64,000 bases of DNA from Arthrobacter sp. fls2-241-R2A-200. Its GTDB lineage: Bacteria > Actinomycetota > Actinomycetes > Actinomycetales > Micrococcaceae. Positions 1 to 9,254 of the stretch are shown one piece after another. The stretch is taken from assembly GCF_030209745.1 (NCBI RefSeq), contig NZ_JARVRJ010000002.1, positions 145,097-209,096 on the forward strand. Reading direction: 5' to 3'. A program made the translations under genes and the position numbers. The notes beneath the pieces were generated by a model. That model had not been told where the DNA came from and ran no database searches. It saw only the letters and a program-made list of their open reading frames with translations. Each line of letters begins with the position of its first letter. Positions within the stretch are counted from its first letter, which is position 1.

Positions 1-462
<462 letters not shown>

Positions 463-474
463 CTAAAGGTAAGC

Positions 475-506
475 GTACGACGGCGGGTGGGAACCCGCCG
501 TCGTAC
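475..506. terminator. nrdE-nrdF intercistronic hairpin
   Basis: A perfect 13-bp stem (475-487 with 494-506) closes a 6-base loop. It lies 24 bases after the nrdE stop and about 40 bases before the nrdF start. There is no clean T-run on the minus strand, so a partial terminator or an mRNA-stabilising element fits better than full termination. Confidence 0.6.
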
Positions 507-529
507 TCTTCAGTTTTGTGCGCGGTCGG

Positions 530-2713
530 CTACAGCATGCAGCTGACGCAGCCCTCAACCTCCGTACCCTCCAGCGCGAGCTGGCGGAGACGGATGTAGT
601 AGAGGGTCTTGATGCCCTTGCGCCATGCGTAGATCTGCGCCTTGTTGATGTCACGCGTCGTGGCGGTGTCCTTGAAGAACAGCGTCAGCGACAGGCCCTG
701 GTCCACGTGCTGTGTGGCAGCGGCGTAGGTGTCGATGATCTTCTCGTAGCCGATTTCGTAGGCATCCTGGTAGTACTCCAGGTTGTCGTTGGTCAGGTAC
801 GGCGCCGGGTAGTAGACGCGGCCGATCTTGCCTTCCTTGCGGATTTCAATCTTGGCGGCCACCGGGTGGATCGACGAGGTGGAGTTGTTGATGTAGCTGA
901 TGGAACCGGTAGGCGGTACGGCCTGGAGGTTCTGGTTGTAGATACCGTGCTCCATGACGGAAGCCTTCAGCTCGCGCCAGTCATCCTGCGTGGGGATGTG
1001 GTGGCCGGCAAAGAGCTCACGCACACGCTCCGTTGCCGGAGTCCATTCCTGCTCGGTGTACTTGTCGAAGAACTCACCAGATGCGTAGGTGGACTTCTCG
1101 AAGCCGCCGAACTTCTGGCCGGTCTCGATAGAGAGCCTGTTGGAAGCGCGGAGAGCGTGGAACAACACCGTGTAGAAGTAAATATTGGTGAAGTCCAGGC
1201 CTTCTTCAGAGCCGTAGTGGACGTGCTCACGGGCCAAGTAGCCGTGGAGGTTCATCTGTCCAAGGCCAATCGCGTGGCTCTGGGCGTTACCCTGGGCAAT
1301 CGACGGAACCGAGTTGATGTAGGACATGTCCGAGACAGCACTCAAGGCACGGATGGACGTCTCAATGGAGAGGCCGAAGTCCGGTGAATCCATGGTCTTG
1401 GCGATGTTCATGGAACCGAGGTTGCAGGAGATGTCCTTGCCCACGGTCTCGTAGCTCAGGTCTTCTGCATAGATCGACGGCGAAGAAACCTGGAGAATCT
1501 CCGAGCAAAGGTTGCTCATGGTGATCTTGCCGTCGATCGGGTTGGCCCGGTTCACGGTGTCCTCGAACATGATGTACGGGTAACCGGACTCGAACTGGAT
1601 CTCAGCCAGCGTCTGGAAGAACTCGCGGGCGCTGATCTTGGTCTTCTTGATCCGGGAATCGTCCACCATCTCGTAGTACTTCTCAGTGACCGAAATGTCG
1701 GAGAAAGGCACTCCGTAAACGCGCTCGACGTCGTACGGCGAGAAGAGGTACATGTCCTCGTTCTTCTTGGCGAGCTCGAACGTGATATCCGGAACCACAA
1801 CGCCCAAGGAGAGCGTCTTGATCCGGATCTTCTCGTCGGCGTTTTCCCGCTTGGTGTCCAGGAAGCGGTAGATGTCCGGGTGGTGGGCGTGCAGGTAGAC
1901 GGCACCTGCACCCTGGCGTGCACCGAGCTGATTGGCGTAGGAGAAGCTGTCCTCGAGGAGCTTCATCACGGGAATGACGCCGGAGGACTGGTTTTCGATC
2001 TGCTTGATCGGCGCACCGTGCTCGCGGATGTTGGTGAGCGAGAGCGCCACACCGCCACCACGCTTGGAGAGCTGCAGCGCGGAGTTGATGGCGCGTGCGA
2101 TCGACTCCATGTTGTCTTCGATCCGGAGCAGGAAGCAGGAGACGAGCTCGCCGCGCTGCGCCTTCCCTGCATTCAGGAACGTCGGGGTGGCCGGCTGGAA
2201 ACGGCCGTCGATGATCTCGTCGACGAGCCTGCTGGCGAGCTCTTCGTCACCACGGGCCAAGTGCAGTGCAACCATGCAGACACGGTCTTCGTAGCGCTCC
2301 AGAAAGCGCTTGCCGTCGAACGTCTTCAGCGTGTACGAGGTGTAGAACTTGAAAGCACCAAGGAAGGTCTCAAAGCGGAACTTCTTCTTGTAGGCGCGGT
2401 TATAGAGTTCGCGGATGAAGTTCATCGTGTACTGGTCGAGCGTTTCGCGCTCGTAGTATTGGTTCTTCACCAGGTAATCAAGCTTCTCTTCCAGGTCGTG
2501 GAAGAACACGGTGTTGTTGTTCACGTGCTGCAGGAAGTACTGGTGCGCAGCTTCGCGGTCGGCCTCGAACTGGATCTCACCGTTGGGGCCATACAGGTTC
2601 AGCATGGCGTTGAGCTCGTGATAGCCCAGTCCCTTGTAAGCCTCAGGCAATGGCTTCTTGACCGTGTCCACAGCGCCCCCGGTTACTTCTGTTTCTGCGA
2701 CAGTTGTGTCCAA
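530..2713 (-). CDS. nrdE: class Ib ribonucleotide reductase catalytic subunit
   Basis: NrdE reduces ribonucleoside diphosphates to deoxyribonucleotides together with NrdF, using electrons from NrdH. Numbered from the TTG at 2713 (727 residues), the active-site cysteines are Cys193 (LVSCFLL), Cys403 (NLCSE, with Glu405) and Cys430 (SCNLGS). The C-terminal CVSC (722-725) is the redox pair that NrdH re-reduces. The TTG start overlaps the nrdI end by 31 bases and has a GGAAAAG-like site. A GTG at codon 15 (2671), preceded by a G-rich run, would give a 713-residue protein closer to the family norm, so the start is uncertain. It lacks the N-terminal ATP cone of class Ia enzymes. Confidence 0.96.
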   Translation of the reverse strand: MDTTVAETEVTGGAVDTVKKPLPEAYKGLGYHELNAMLNLYGPNGEIQFEADREAAHQYFLQHVNNNTVFFHDLEEKLDYLVKNQYYERETLDQYTMNFIRELYNRAYKKKFRFETFLGAFKFYTSYTLKTFDGKRFLERYEDRVCMVALHLARGDEELASRLVDEIIDGRFQPATPTFLNAGKAQRGELVSCFLLRIEDNMESIARAINSALQLSKRGGGVALSLTNIREHGAPIKQIENQSSGVIPVMKLLEDSFSYANQLGARQGAGAVYLHAHHPDIYRFLDTKRENADEKIRIKTLSLGVVVPDITFELAKKNEDMYLFSPYDVERVYGVPFSDISVTEKYYEMVDDSRIKKTKISAREFFQTLAEIQFESGYPYIMFEDTVNRANPIDGKITMSNLCSEILQVSSPSIYAEDLSYETVGKDISCNLGSMNIAKTMDSPDFGLSIETSIRALSAVSDMSYINSVPSIAQGNAQSHAIGLGQMNLHGYLAREHVHYGSEEGLDFTNIYFYTVLFHALRASNRLSIETGQKFGGFEKSTYASGEFFDKYTEQEWTPATERVRELFAGHHIPTQDDWRELKASVMEHGIYNQNLQAVPPTGSISYINNSTSSIHPVAAKIEIRKEGKIGRVYYPAPYLTNDNLEYYQDAYEIGYEKIIDTYAAATQHVDQGLSLTLFFKDTATTRDINKAQIYAWRKGIKTLYYIRLRQLALEGTEVEGCVSCML

Positions 2714-3153
2714 AACTTTTCCAGCCCTTCGTTGACCCGTTGGACGTCTTCTGGCGTCCCCATGAGTTCAAATTTGTAAAGATGCGGCACCTTGCACTTG
2801 ACGGAGACAATGTCTCCCGCTGCACAGTAGTTGTCCGCGAAGTTTGTATTCCCCGCTCCGATAACACCGCGGATCAGTTCCCTGTTCCCGGGGTCGTTCA
2901 AAAACCTGATCACCTGCTTGGGCACGGAACCTTCGCCGTTGGTGCCACCGTATGTGGGCAGCACAAGGACGAAAGGCTCAAGTGCCTGAAGGGGTGCGTC
3001 CTGGGCATAGAGCGGGATCCGCGCAGCGTCCCGGCCCAGTTTCTGGACGAATCGTTTGGTGTTCTCGGAGGTGGAGGAAAAGTAAATGAGGTGACTCCGG
3101 GTGGTGACAGCGTGCGCCGCATCGCGAACAGTTGCCGCTGCCACCGGTGCCAT
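2683..3153 (-). CDS. nrdI: NrdI flavodoxin-like activator of NrdF
   Basis: NrdI is a small FMN protein that supplies oxidant for assembly of the dimanganese-tyrosyl cofactor of NrdF. The 156-residue product carries the phosphate-binding stretch [12 protein letters not shown] near residues 24-35, the LPTYGG segment and the [10 protein letters not shown] region typical of the family. I chose the ATG at 3153 because GAGGTG lies eight bases upstream; the open frame extends further but without a ribosome site or homologous sequence. It sits between nrdH and nrdE and overlaps nrdE by 31 bases if the latter uses its TTG start, so the operon is probably translationally coupled. Confidence 0.94.
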   Translation of the reverse strand: MAPVAAATVRDAAHAVTTRSHLIYFSSTSENTKRFVQKLGRDAARIPLYAQDAPLQALEPFVLVLPTYGGTNGEGSVPKQVIRFLNDPGNRELIRGVIGAGNTNFADNYCAAGDIVSVKCKVPHLYKFELMGTPEDVQRVNEGLEKFWTQLSQKQK

Positions 3154-3215
3154 GGGAGTCACCTCAACTACATAGGAATTCTTGGTGTGTATGGTGGCGA
3201 AGCCTGACAGGAAAC

Positions 3216-3458
3216 TTAGGCCACGGAGGAGACGGCCTGGGCCAGTTCCTCGATCTTGTCCGGGCGGAATCCGGACCAGTGATCCTGTTCGGTCACGACG
3301 ACGGGAGCCTGCATGTACCCCAGGGCCTTGAGGCGTTCGAGTGCCTCGGCGTCCTGGGAGATATCGACACTCTGGTAGGCAATGCCCTTCTTGTCGAGCG
3401 CCCGGTACGTTGCGTTGCACTGAACACAGGCCGGCTTGGTGTAAACCGTTACGGTCAT
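3216..3458 (-). CDS. nrdH: NrdH glutaredoxin-like electron donor
   Basis: NrdH is a glutaredoxin-like protein with thioredoxin-like activity that reduces the C-terminal cysteines of NrdE. The 80-residue product has the redox motif CVQC at 11-14 and the family signature WSGFRPDKI near residues 61-69. It is the first gene of nrdHIEF, 62 bases before nrdI, so it should carry the operon promoter. Confidence 0.96.
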   Translation of the reverse strand: MTVTVYTKPACVQCNATYRALDKKGIAYQSVDISQDAEALERLKALGYMQAPVVVTEQDHWSGFRPDKIEELAQAVSSVA

Positions 3459-3568
3459 GATCCCTGTCCCCTAAGTTGAAGTCTGATTCTCTTCGTATCT
3501 GGCGGGTTCAACCGGAGCTAACCAATGAATCCGATACCGGCCCTGTTTCCCGCCCAATCCGTAAACCG

Positions 3569-3628
3569 ATACTACATGTAGTGCAAGCGTCGAAATGGAA
3601 CCCCAAGATGATGTATTACAAGTATGTC
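3569..3628 (-). promoter_or_regulatory. putative NrdR-box region of nrdHIEF
   Basis: The 350 bases between nrdH and the LysR gene hold no gene. Two related A/T-centred palindromic strings lie here: ATACTACATGTAGTGC (3569-3584, with the perfect 12-base palindrome 3571-3582) and GTATTACAAGTATGTC (3613-3628), 44 bases apart. NrdR, the usual repressor of nrd operons, binds paired boxes of this kind (family knowledge). The first box overlaps a TTGCAC that could be a -35 element for nrdH. The spacing is about four helical turns rather than the commonest three, so this is a candidate only. Confidence 0.45.
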
Positions 3629-3772
3629 ATTCAATCCACTGCTCGTCCACAGGCAGGGGCCTTCAAAATGTCCGTGATTCCGCCGAAGTGAGAGATGAAA
3701 TCCACACCCTGTGGACTACTTAGCCACATTAAATCTCCCGCGTGTCGCGGGGTGGCGGCGTGTCGTGACACT

Positions 3773-3803
3773 TTGAAAATGTGGTGCGTTCAACAGCTAA
3801 AAT
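3773..3803 (+). promoter_or_regulatory. promoter of the LysR gene
   Basis: TTGAAA (3773-3778), 19 bases, TAAAAT (3798-3803), then six bases to the ATG at 3810. There is no Shine-Dalgarno sequence, so a leaderless transcript is predicted. Confidence 0.55.
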
Positions 3804-3809
3804 TTGGTG

Positions 3810-4775
3810 ATGGTCAACCTCCTCCACCTCCGAACACTCATGGAGGTTTCCCGACTGGGGTCGTTCGCTGCCGCAGCCGCGCAGCTCGGCTACACCGCCT
3901 CAGCCGTATCCCAACAGATGGCTGCACTGGAACGGGATACCGGCGTCGAACTGTTCCAGCGCTCGGCTCGCAGCATCGTCCCCACGGAGGCCGCGGTGAC
4001 CATGACGCGCCATGCATCCAAGGTACTTACCGACGTCGAGGCCCTCATGGCAGCAGCCTCGCGGACGAACGACTCCCCCGCCCAGGAACTGCGGCTAGGG
4101 ATCTTCCCCAGCCTGGCCACCTACGTTCTGCCGGAAATCCTGCTCAGTGACCGCTGGAAGGACTTGGGCATAGAACTCAAGGTTTCCGTGGCAGAACCAG
4201 CCCAAACCATCCAAGGGCTCCGCAGCGGCGGGGAGCTGGATGTAGCCCTGGTCTACCAAGTGGGGCAGTCCGGTTTGGCGTGGCCGCACTCGCTGGAGCG
4301 GCAATGGATTGGCGACGACGACTTCCGCGTTGTCCTGCCGGCATCGTGGAAAATCCGTGAGGATGCCGAGATGGAGGCCTCCCACCTCTCGGACATGCCG
4401 TGGATCGTCCATCATCCCGGCACGAGCGATGCCTTGGTTATCGAGCGGCTGTTCGCCAGTTGCAACCTCCATCCCCGGGTCGTGGCCTACAGCGACGACT
4501 TCCACGCCAGCCTCGAAATGACGGCCGCCGGGCTCGGTGCTTCGCTGGTGCCGGAACTGGCCTTATGGAACCGGCCATCCGGAGTCGTGGTCCTCGACGT
4601 CCCCGACATCCGCCTGGCCCGAAATGTTTTCGCTTTGCTCATCAATGAAAAGCGAACCGCACAAGTCCAATTGTTCACGCAAATGCTGGCAGATTCGCTG
4701 CGCGGCTCCGCCGGCCGGAGCGGGCTGCATCCCCTCAAAACCGGGCGTGTCAAGGGTCCGCAGCGCAACCGCTGA
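3810..4775 (+). CDS. LysR-family transcriptional regulator
   Basis: The 321-residue protein has the LysR layout: an N-terminal winged helix-turn-helix (about residues 1-60, with the TASAVSQQMAALE recognition region) and a periplasmic-binding-protein-like effector domain (about 85-300). The regulated genes and ligand cannot be read from sequence. It is divergent from nrdHIEF and followed by a DUF2004-like gene. Alternative starts TTG 3804 and GTG 3807 are in frame directly before; I chose ATG 3810 because it sits six bases after a good -10 box. Confidence 0.9.
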   Translation: MVNLLHLRTLMEVSRLGSFAAAAAQLGYTASAVSQQMAALERDTGVELFQRSARSIVPTEAAVTMTRHASKVLTDVEALMAAASRTNDSPAQELRLGIFPSLATYVLPEILLSDRWKDLGIELKVSVAEPAQTIQGLRSGGELDVALVYQVGQSGLAWPHSLERQWIGDDDFRVVLPASWKIREDAEMEASHLSDMPWIVHHPGTSDALVIERLFASCNLHPRVVAYSDDFHASLEMTAAGLGASLVPELALWNRPSGVVVLDVPDIRLARNVFALLINEKRTAQVQLFTQMLADSLRGSAGRSGLHPLKTGRVKGPQRNR

Positions 4776-4825
4776 AATATCCCCATTTGCTGGAACACGC
4801 TCGGTGTTGGGGTTAGATTGATCAC

Positions 4826-5329
4826 ATGGGCAAGCTAGCGAGCAAGCACTTTGGGGAAATTGAGCTCAGCAATGGGCGCGAACATTGCTTTGTTGCCAAA
4901 CATGAGATTGGCGGTAGCCAGCTTGAACTGGACCTCAACGTCGCCGCGCATGACCATTTCGATGAGGCCGCGATGCGCAAGGTGGACTACAGGTTGCGTT
5001 TCCTTCCCGAGCTTGTGGACCAAGTCCGGGAAATGATCTCCGAGGAACTGGACCAGGACGGGACCAACCCCCAACAGTTCCTGCACTTCCACTGCTCGCA
5101 GCTCAAAGAGGAACAACTCGAATCCGTCTTTGGCGTCAGGGACAAGGAGCAGCTCACCAACAACGTGTTCCTCAAAGCCCTCAAGCTCGGTCATGTGGCC
5201 ATCTATCCGGGCCAGCCGGAACGCTACTTCGTCCTCGACTTCACCCTCGGCTCGCGCTTCACCGACGAATTGCTGGTAGCCGCTGCGGATGAAGACGGCA
5301 TGGTGGATGACGAAATCCTGTGGGAGTAG
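4826..5329 (+). CDS. DUF2004-like conserved protein
   Basis: A 167-residue acidic, soluble protein with no signal peptide or membrane segment. The opening KHFGEIELSNG and the later YFVLDFTLG resemble DUF2004 proteins of Actinobacteria, a family without known function; I am only moderately sure of this match. It has no Shine-Dalgarno site: TAGATT (4814-4819) ends six bases before the ATG, with TGGAAC 17 bases further upstream, so the transcript is probably leaderless. It ends in a strong bidirectional terminator shared with metE. Confidence 0.7.
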   Translation: MGKLASKHFGEIELSNGREHCFVAKHEIGGSQLELDLNVAAHDHFDEAAMRKVDYRLRFLPELVDQVREMISEELDQDGTNPQQFLHFHCSQLKEEQLESVFGVRDKEQLTNNVFLKALKLGHVAIYPGQPERYFVLDFTLGSRFTDELLVAAADEDGMVDDEILWE

Positions 5330-5357
5330 CGACCTCCAAAGAAGCCTTAAAGCAGCC

Positions 5358-5396
5358 GACGGCGGCCGGTCACCTCTGAGGTGACCGGCCGCCGTC
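5358..5396. terminator. bidirectional terminator between DUF2004-like gene and metE
   Basis: Perfect 18-bp GC-rich stem (5358-5375 with 5379-5396) with a 3-base loop, between two convergent genes. No long T-run follows on either strand. Confidence 0.75.
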
Positions 5397-5414
5397 GTTC
5401 CTTACGCCTAGCTA

Positions 5415-7754
5415 CTACTTTGCAGTCTCCAGCAACGTGGCCCGAACCGTCCGCGTTGCCTTGACCAGGTTGCGCAGCGACTCTTCGGTTTCCACGTAAC
5501 CGCGGGTCTTCAGGCCACAGTCCGGGTTGACCCAGAGCTGGCGTGAGGGAACATGCTTGACCGCGGTTGCCAGGAGCTCAGTGACCTCGGCCTCGCCGGG
5601 AACGCGCGGCGAGTGGATGTCGTAGACGCCCGGGCCCACGCCGCGGCCGAACCCGTGGGACTCGAGGTCGTGGACGACCTCCATGCGGGAACGGGCAGCT
5701 TCGATGGAGGTCACGTCAGCGTCGAGGCCGTCGATCGCATCGATGATCACACCAAACTCGGAGTAGCAGAGGTGGGTGTGGATCTGGGTGGCGTCAGCTG
5801 CTCCGGCCGTGGCCAGGCGGAAGGAATCCACTGACCATTTCAGGTAATCGGCGTGATCTGCCTTGCGCAATGGAAGGAGTTCGCGCAGTGCAGGCTCATC
5901 CACCTGGATGACCTTGATACCGGCAGCTTCGAGATCGGCGATCTCATCACGCAGTGCCAGCCCCACCTGGTTGGCGGTTTCGCCCAGCGGCTGGTCATCG
6001 CGGACGAACGACCAAGCAAGGATGGTGACCGGACCGGTGAGCATGCCCTTCATCGGCTTGCTGGTCAGTGACTGCGCGTACTCTGCCCAAGCCACGGTGA
6101 TCGGCGCACTTCGGGTGACATCGCCCCAAAGGATTGACGGGCGGGTGCAGCGCGAACCGTAGGACTGAACCCAACCGTGGACTGTAACGTCAAAGCCCTC
6201 GAGGTTCTCGGCAAAGTACTGGACCATGTCGTTGCGTTCGGGCTCGCCGTGCACCAGGACGTCGTAGCCGAGCTCCTCTTGGAGGTCAACAACGCGCTTG
6301 ATTTCATCCTTCATGAGCTGTTCGTACTGCTCATTGGTGAGATCGCCCTTGTTGTTGCGGGCACGGGCGGAGCGGATCTCGGAGGTCTGCGGGAAAGAAC
6401 CGATGGTTGTGGTGGGCAGCGGCGGAAGGTGCAGGGCCTCTTCTTGGGCTGCTTCGCGGACCGAGTACTCGGAGCGGCTGAAGTCTGCTGCGGTCAAGGC
6501 AGCGGTGCGGGCCCGAACATCGTCACGGCGGACGCCTTCAGCAGTGGCACGGGAAGCGATGACTGCGGATGCTTCGTCAATGGCGGCCTTGGCCGAAGCG
6601 GGGTCTGCCAGGTAGGACGCCAAGGTCTTGACCTCAACGGCCTTCTGGTCCGAGAAAGCAAGCCAGCTGCGCAACTGCTCGGACAACTGTGTTTCCTCGG
6701 CAACGTCGTGAGGCACGTGCTGTGTCGAGGTGGAAGTGCTGACGGTGAGCTTGGCGGCGGCAGCCTTCAGTTCATCCAGCTTCCCAGCCGAGGCAGCAAG
6801 GTCGTTGCGCCAGATGTTGTGGCCATCCACGACGCCCGCAACCAAGGTCTTGCTGCCCAAGCCGGCAAGTGCTGCGTCGGACGGAAGGGAACCCTTGAAG
6901 ACGTCGATGTGAAGGGCGTCGATGTTGGTGGCAGCGAGGGTGCCGAACTGCCCGTCGAGGGCACCATACGGGGTGGAGACGAGGATCTGCGGACGGTTGG
7001 CCGCCGAGGTGAGGACCTCGTAGGCGCGCGCCACTGCGGCTTCAACCTCTGCTGCGGGGGTTTCTTGGTCGACTACCAACGCAGGCTCGTCCAGCTGAAC
7101 CCAGCTAGCGCCGGCTTCAGCCAACTTCTGCAGGAGCTGGACGTAGACGGGCAGGATGTCTTCGAGGCGGGACAGCGGAGCAAAGCCGGCCGGAGCGTCG
7201 TCGGAGGCCTTGGACAGCAGAAGGTAAGTCACCGGGCCCACGATGTACGGCCGTGTCTCGATGCCGTTGGCCAGCGCGAAGGCGAACTCGTCCACCTTGG
7301 CCGTGGAGGCGAGGCTGAACGTTGTTTCGGGGCCGATTTCCGGAACCAGGTAGTGGTAGTTCGTGTCGAACCACTTGGTCATTTCAAGGGGCTGCTGCTC
7401 CTTGTTGCCGCGGGCCAGGGTGAAGTAGCCATCGATATCCAGCTGCCCCTCCGCATTGAGGAGCTCACCGAAACGGGCAGGGACTGCGCCCAGGTGCGCG
7501 GTGGTGTCCAGGACTTGGTCGTAGTAGGAGAAGGTGCCAGGAACTGCGGCCGCCTCGGTGAGGCCCAGCTCCTGCAGACGCTTGGCGATGGTGAGCTGGA
7601 TGTCCTTGGCTGCGGCGTCCAGCGCTGCAGCGTCAATCTTGCCGGCCCAGTATGCTTCGACGGCTTTCTTGAGCTCGCGACGACGGCCGATGCGCGGATA
7701 TCCCAGAAGCGATGCTGACGGGAAAGGAGTAGCGGGAGTGATCTGGTCAGTCAT
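5415..7754 (-). CDS. metE: cobalamin-independent methionine synthase
   Basis: MetE transfers the methyl group of 5-methyltetrahydropteroyltriglutamate to homocysteine without vitamin B12. The 779-residue length is normal. The C-terminal catalytic domain shows the zinc ligands His661 and Cys663 (IHTHLCYS) and Cys746 (WVNPDCGLKTR), with the conserved Glu in the segment following residue 680. The N-terminal half is the duplicated, degenerate barrel. The start has AAGGA nine bases upstream. It lies downstream of metF, which makes its methyl donor, with a spacer of 132 bases made largely of tandem duplications and a small hairpin. No B12 riboswitch is visible directly before it. Confidence 0.97.
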   Translation of the reverse strand: MTDQITPATPFPSASLLGYPRIGRRRELKKAVEAYWAGKIDAAALDAAAKDIQLTIAKRLQELGLTEAAAVPGTFSYYDQVLDTTAHLGAVPARFGELLNAEGQLDIDGYFTLARGNKEQQPLEMTKWFDTNYHYLVPEIGPETTFSLASTAKVDEFAFALANGIETRPYIVGPVTYLLLSKASDDAPAGFAPLSRLEDILPVYVQLLQKLAEAGASWVQLDEPALVVDQETPAAEVEAAVARAYEVLTSAANRPQILVSTPYGALDGQFGTLAATNIDALHIDVFKGSLPSDAALAGLGSKTLVAGVVDGHNIWRNDLAASAGKLDELKAAAAKLTVSTSTSTQHVPHDVAEETQLSEQLRSWLAFSDQKAVEVKTLASYLADPASAKAAIDEASAVIASRATAEGVRRDDVRARTAALTAADFSRSEYSVREAAQEEALHLPPLPTTTIGSFPQTSEIRSARARNNKGDLTNEQYEQLMKDEIKRVVDLQEELGYDVLVHGEPERNDMVQYFAENLEGFDVTVHGWVQSYGSRCTRPSILWGDVTRSAPITVAWAEYAQSLTSKPMKGMLTGPVTILAWSFVRDDQPLGETANQVGLALRDEIADLEAAGIKVIQVDEPALRELLPLRKADHADYLKWSVDSFRLATAGAADATQIHTHLCYSEFGVIIDAIDGLDADVTSIEAARSRMEVVHDLESHGFGRGVGPGVYDIHSPRVPGEAEVTELLATAVKHVPSRQLWVNPDCGLKTRGYVETEESLRNLVKATRTVRATLLETAK

Positions 7755-7766
7755 GGATTTTTCCTT

Positions 7767-7806
7767 GATGAAGTAGGTGCTGAATCGATGAAGTAGGTGC
7801 TGAATC
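7767..7806. repeat. 20-base tandem duplication upstream of metE
   Basis: Two exact head-to-tail copies of a 20-base unit (7767-7786, 7787-7806) lie 13 bases before the metE start. Nothing suggests a mobile element; replication slippage is the simplest origin. Confidence 0.9.
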
Positions 7807-7833
7807 GGTGATGTCGTGGCAACCGGTAGCCCC

Positions 7834-7861
7834 GGCGTGTGGGGTCAGGCGTGTGGGGTCA
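7834..7861. repeat. 14-base tandem duplication downstream of metF
   Basis: Two exact copies of GGCGTGTGGGGTCA (7834-7847, 7848-7861) in the metF-metE spacer, directly beside a short hairpin. Confidence 0.9.
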
Positions 7862-7879
7862 GCTGATCCGTGATCAGCT
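7861..7879. terminator. small hairpin after metF
   Basis: AGCTGATC-CGT-GATCAGCT, an 8-bp perfect stem, eight bases after the metF stop. It could be a weak terminator or attenuator within metF-metE; there is no T-run. Confidence 0.4.
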
Positions 7880-7886
7880 ATCGGGG

Positions 7887-8849
7887 TCAGTGTGCGAATT
7901 CCTGGCGTACAGCGCTCTTTATGCGGTGCAAAGCTTTGGAAGGCCGCGGCAAATTCAGTTTGTCCAGCACATCCAAGGCGTGTGCGTGCTCGTTGAAGGT
8001 GTAAAGGTGAATTCCGGGCGCACCGGCATCCAGGGCAGCATTAGCGAGGTCCACCGTGGCAGCAACGCCGATGCGCCGGCGTTCGCCTTCCGTCTCTGCT
8101 GCGCCCAAGCGCTCGATGAGTTCCCTGGAAGGCTCGACGCCGGCCAGTTCACCAAGCCGCTTGAGGCGCCTCAGGCTGGTCAGCGGCATGACGCCGGGAA
8201 TGATGGGGATGGTCACTCCGGCCCGGCGGGCACGCGAGACCAGTCCGGCGTATTCGCTGGCGTGGAAGAACACCTGGGTGATGGCGAAGTCCGCCCCTGA
8301 GCGCTGCTTGGCAAGCAACACCTCGACGTCGTGCCCTTCACTGGGCGATTCCGGATGGCGGGTGGGGTACGCAGCAACTCCCACCGCGATCTTGCCTGCG
8401 CACAGCAGGGCTGACCGGCGAAGTTCCACACGGCGGATCAGCTCGATGAGGTCCTGCGCATACCGGAGGGAACCCGTGGCGGGCTGGCCGTCTTGGGGAA
8501 GGTCACCACGCAGCGCCAAGATGCCGCGTACTCCGTGGTCGAGCAGTTCACCGATGATTTCTGCCAGTTCAGTGGGCGTATTGCCAACGCAGGTCAGGTG
8601 CGCCAAGGGACGCAAGGTGGTCTCCGTGAGAAGTCGATTGATAAGGTCGACGGCGGTGTCACGGTTGGATCCGCTGGCACCGTATGTCACCGAGACATAA
8701 TCCGGTTCGGTGGCTTCGAGTTCGCGGATGGTAGTCCACAACGTTTCGGCTGCGGCAGCAGAACGCGGCGGAAACAGTTCGTAGGAGAGTGCTACCGGGG
8801 CAGTTCCGGCAAGATTCGGATGTACGTCAATAAGGCTTGGTGGCGACAT
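7887..8849 (-). CDS. metF: methylenetetrahydrofolate reductase
   Basis: MetF is a FAD enzyme that reduces 5,10-methylene-THF to 5-methyl-THF, the methyl donor for MetE. The 320-residue barrel shows the family segments SYELFPPRS at the N-terminus, HLTCVG, LALRGDLP and FFHASEY. I chose the ATG at 8849 (AAGGA six bases upstream); the open frame continues upstream to 9083 but that part has no family sequence. It heads metF-metE, and a 405-base leader and promoter region lies upstream. Confidence 0.95.
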   Translation of the reverse strand: MSPPSLIDVHPNLAGTAPVALSYELFPPRSAAAAETLWTTIRELEATEPDYVSVTYGASGSNRDTAVDLINRLLTETTLRPLAHLTCVGNTPTELAEIIGELLDHGVRGILALRGDLPQDGQPATGSLRYAQDLIELIRRVELRRSALLCAGKIAVGVAAYPTRHPESPSEGHDVEVLLAKQRSGADFAITQVFFHASEYAGLVSRARRAGVTIPIIPGVMPLTSLRRLKRLGELAGVEPSRELIERLGAAETEGERRRIGVAATVDLANAALDAGAPGIHLYTFNEHAHALDVLDKLNLPRPSKALHRIKSAVRQEFAH

Positions 8850-9078
8850 TTGCGTCCTTGGCTGTATGACATCACCTGCTGACCGCCGGACCGCATGGGT
8901 GTGGCGAAAATCTTGGATGATGAATTGAGTTTGGGATACACGAATGGGCTCCAGCAGGACGCAGCCGCGACTGTTACGCCTGGGATGAAGCTTTTTCCGT
9001 GTGCAAATGTCAGGCCCACATGGGGGCACCCACACCCTCCTCACCGCCCTTGCGGGGCAGATCCAACGGAGGATCGCT

Positions 9079-9102
9079 GACACGTTACCGCGGTAACTTG
9101 TC
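9079..9102. promoter_or_regulatory. 24-base palindrome in the metF/orphan intergenic region
   Basis: Between metF (start 8849) and the small gene at 9255 there is no gene for 405 bases. The clearest signal is GTTACCGCGGTAAC (9084-9097), a perfect 14-base palindrome that extends to 24 bases (9079-9102) with outer arms GACA and TGTC and one mismatched pair. It looks like a dimeric repressor operator. The protein that binds it is unknown; methionine or sugar-type repressors (TetR/LacI style) are possible. Confidence 0.55.
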
Positions 9103-9254
9103 TATGACTCTAAGGGCGGGAGCCGGCGCGATCAATTCAAGCGCCGAATTAAGACGCAGTTTTACGAACGTTGCGGACAGATCCGTGAACTTTATTCGCC
9201 GAACTCCCCCTGATTCCCCTCCCCATGGGGACCGCCGAGGTCTATTCTTTTGCC

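Noticed and set aside
6177..7718. 513-residue open frame on the plus strand opposite metE
   Set aside because: It lies wholly inside metE, an unmistakable gene with all catalytic residues. Long antisense frames are expected in GC-rich DNA, and the product is low-complexity with no ribosome site.
8850..9115. SAM-, SAH- or cobalamin-type riboswitch on the metF strand
   Set aside because: Reading the minus strand I could not find the conserved blocks of these classes in order; the only B12-like string is on the other strand and is listed as a weak finding.
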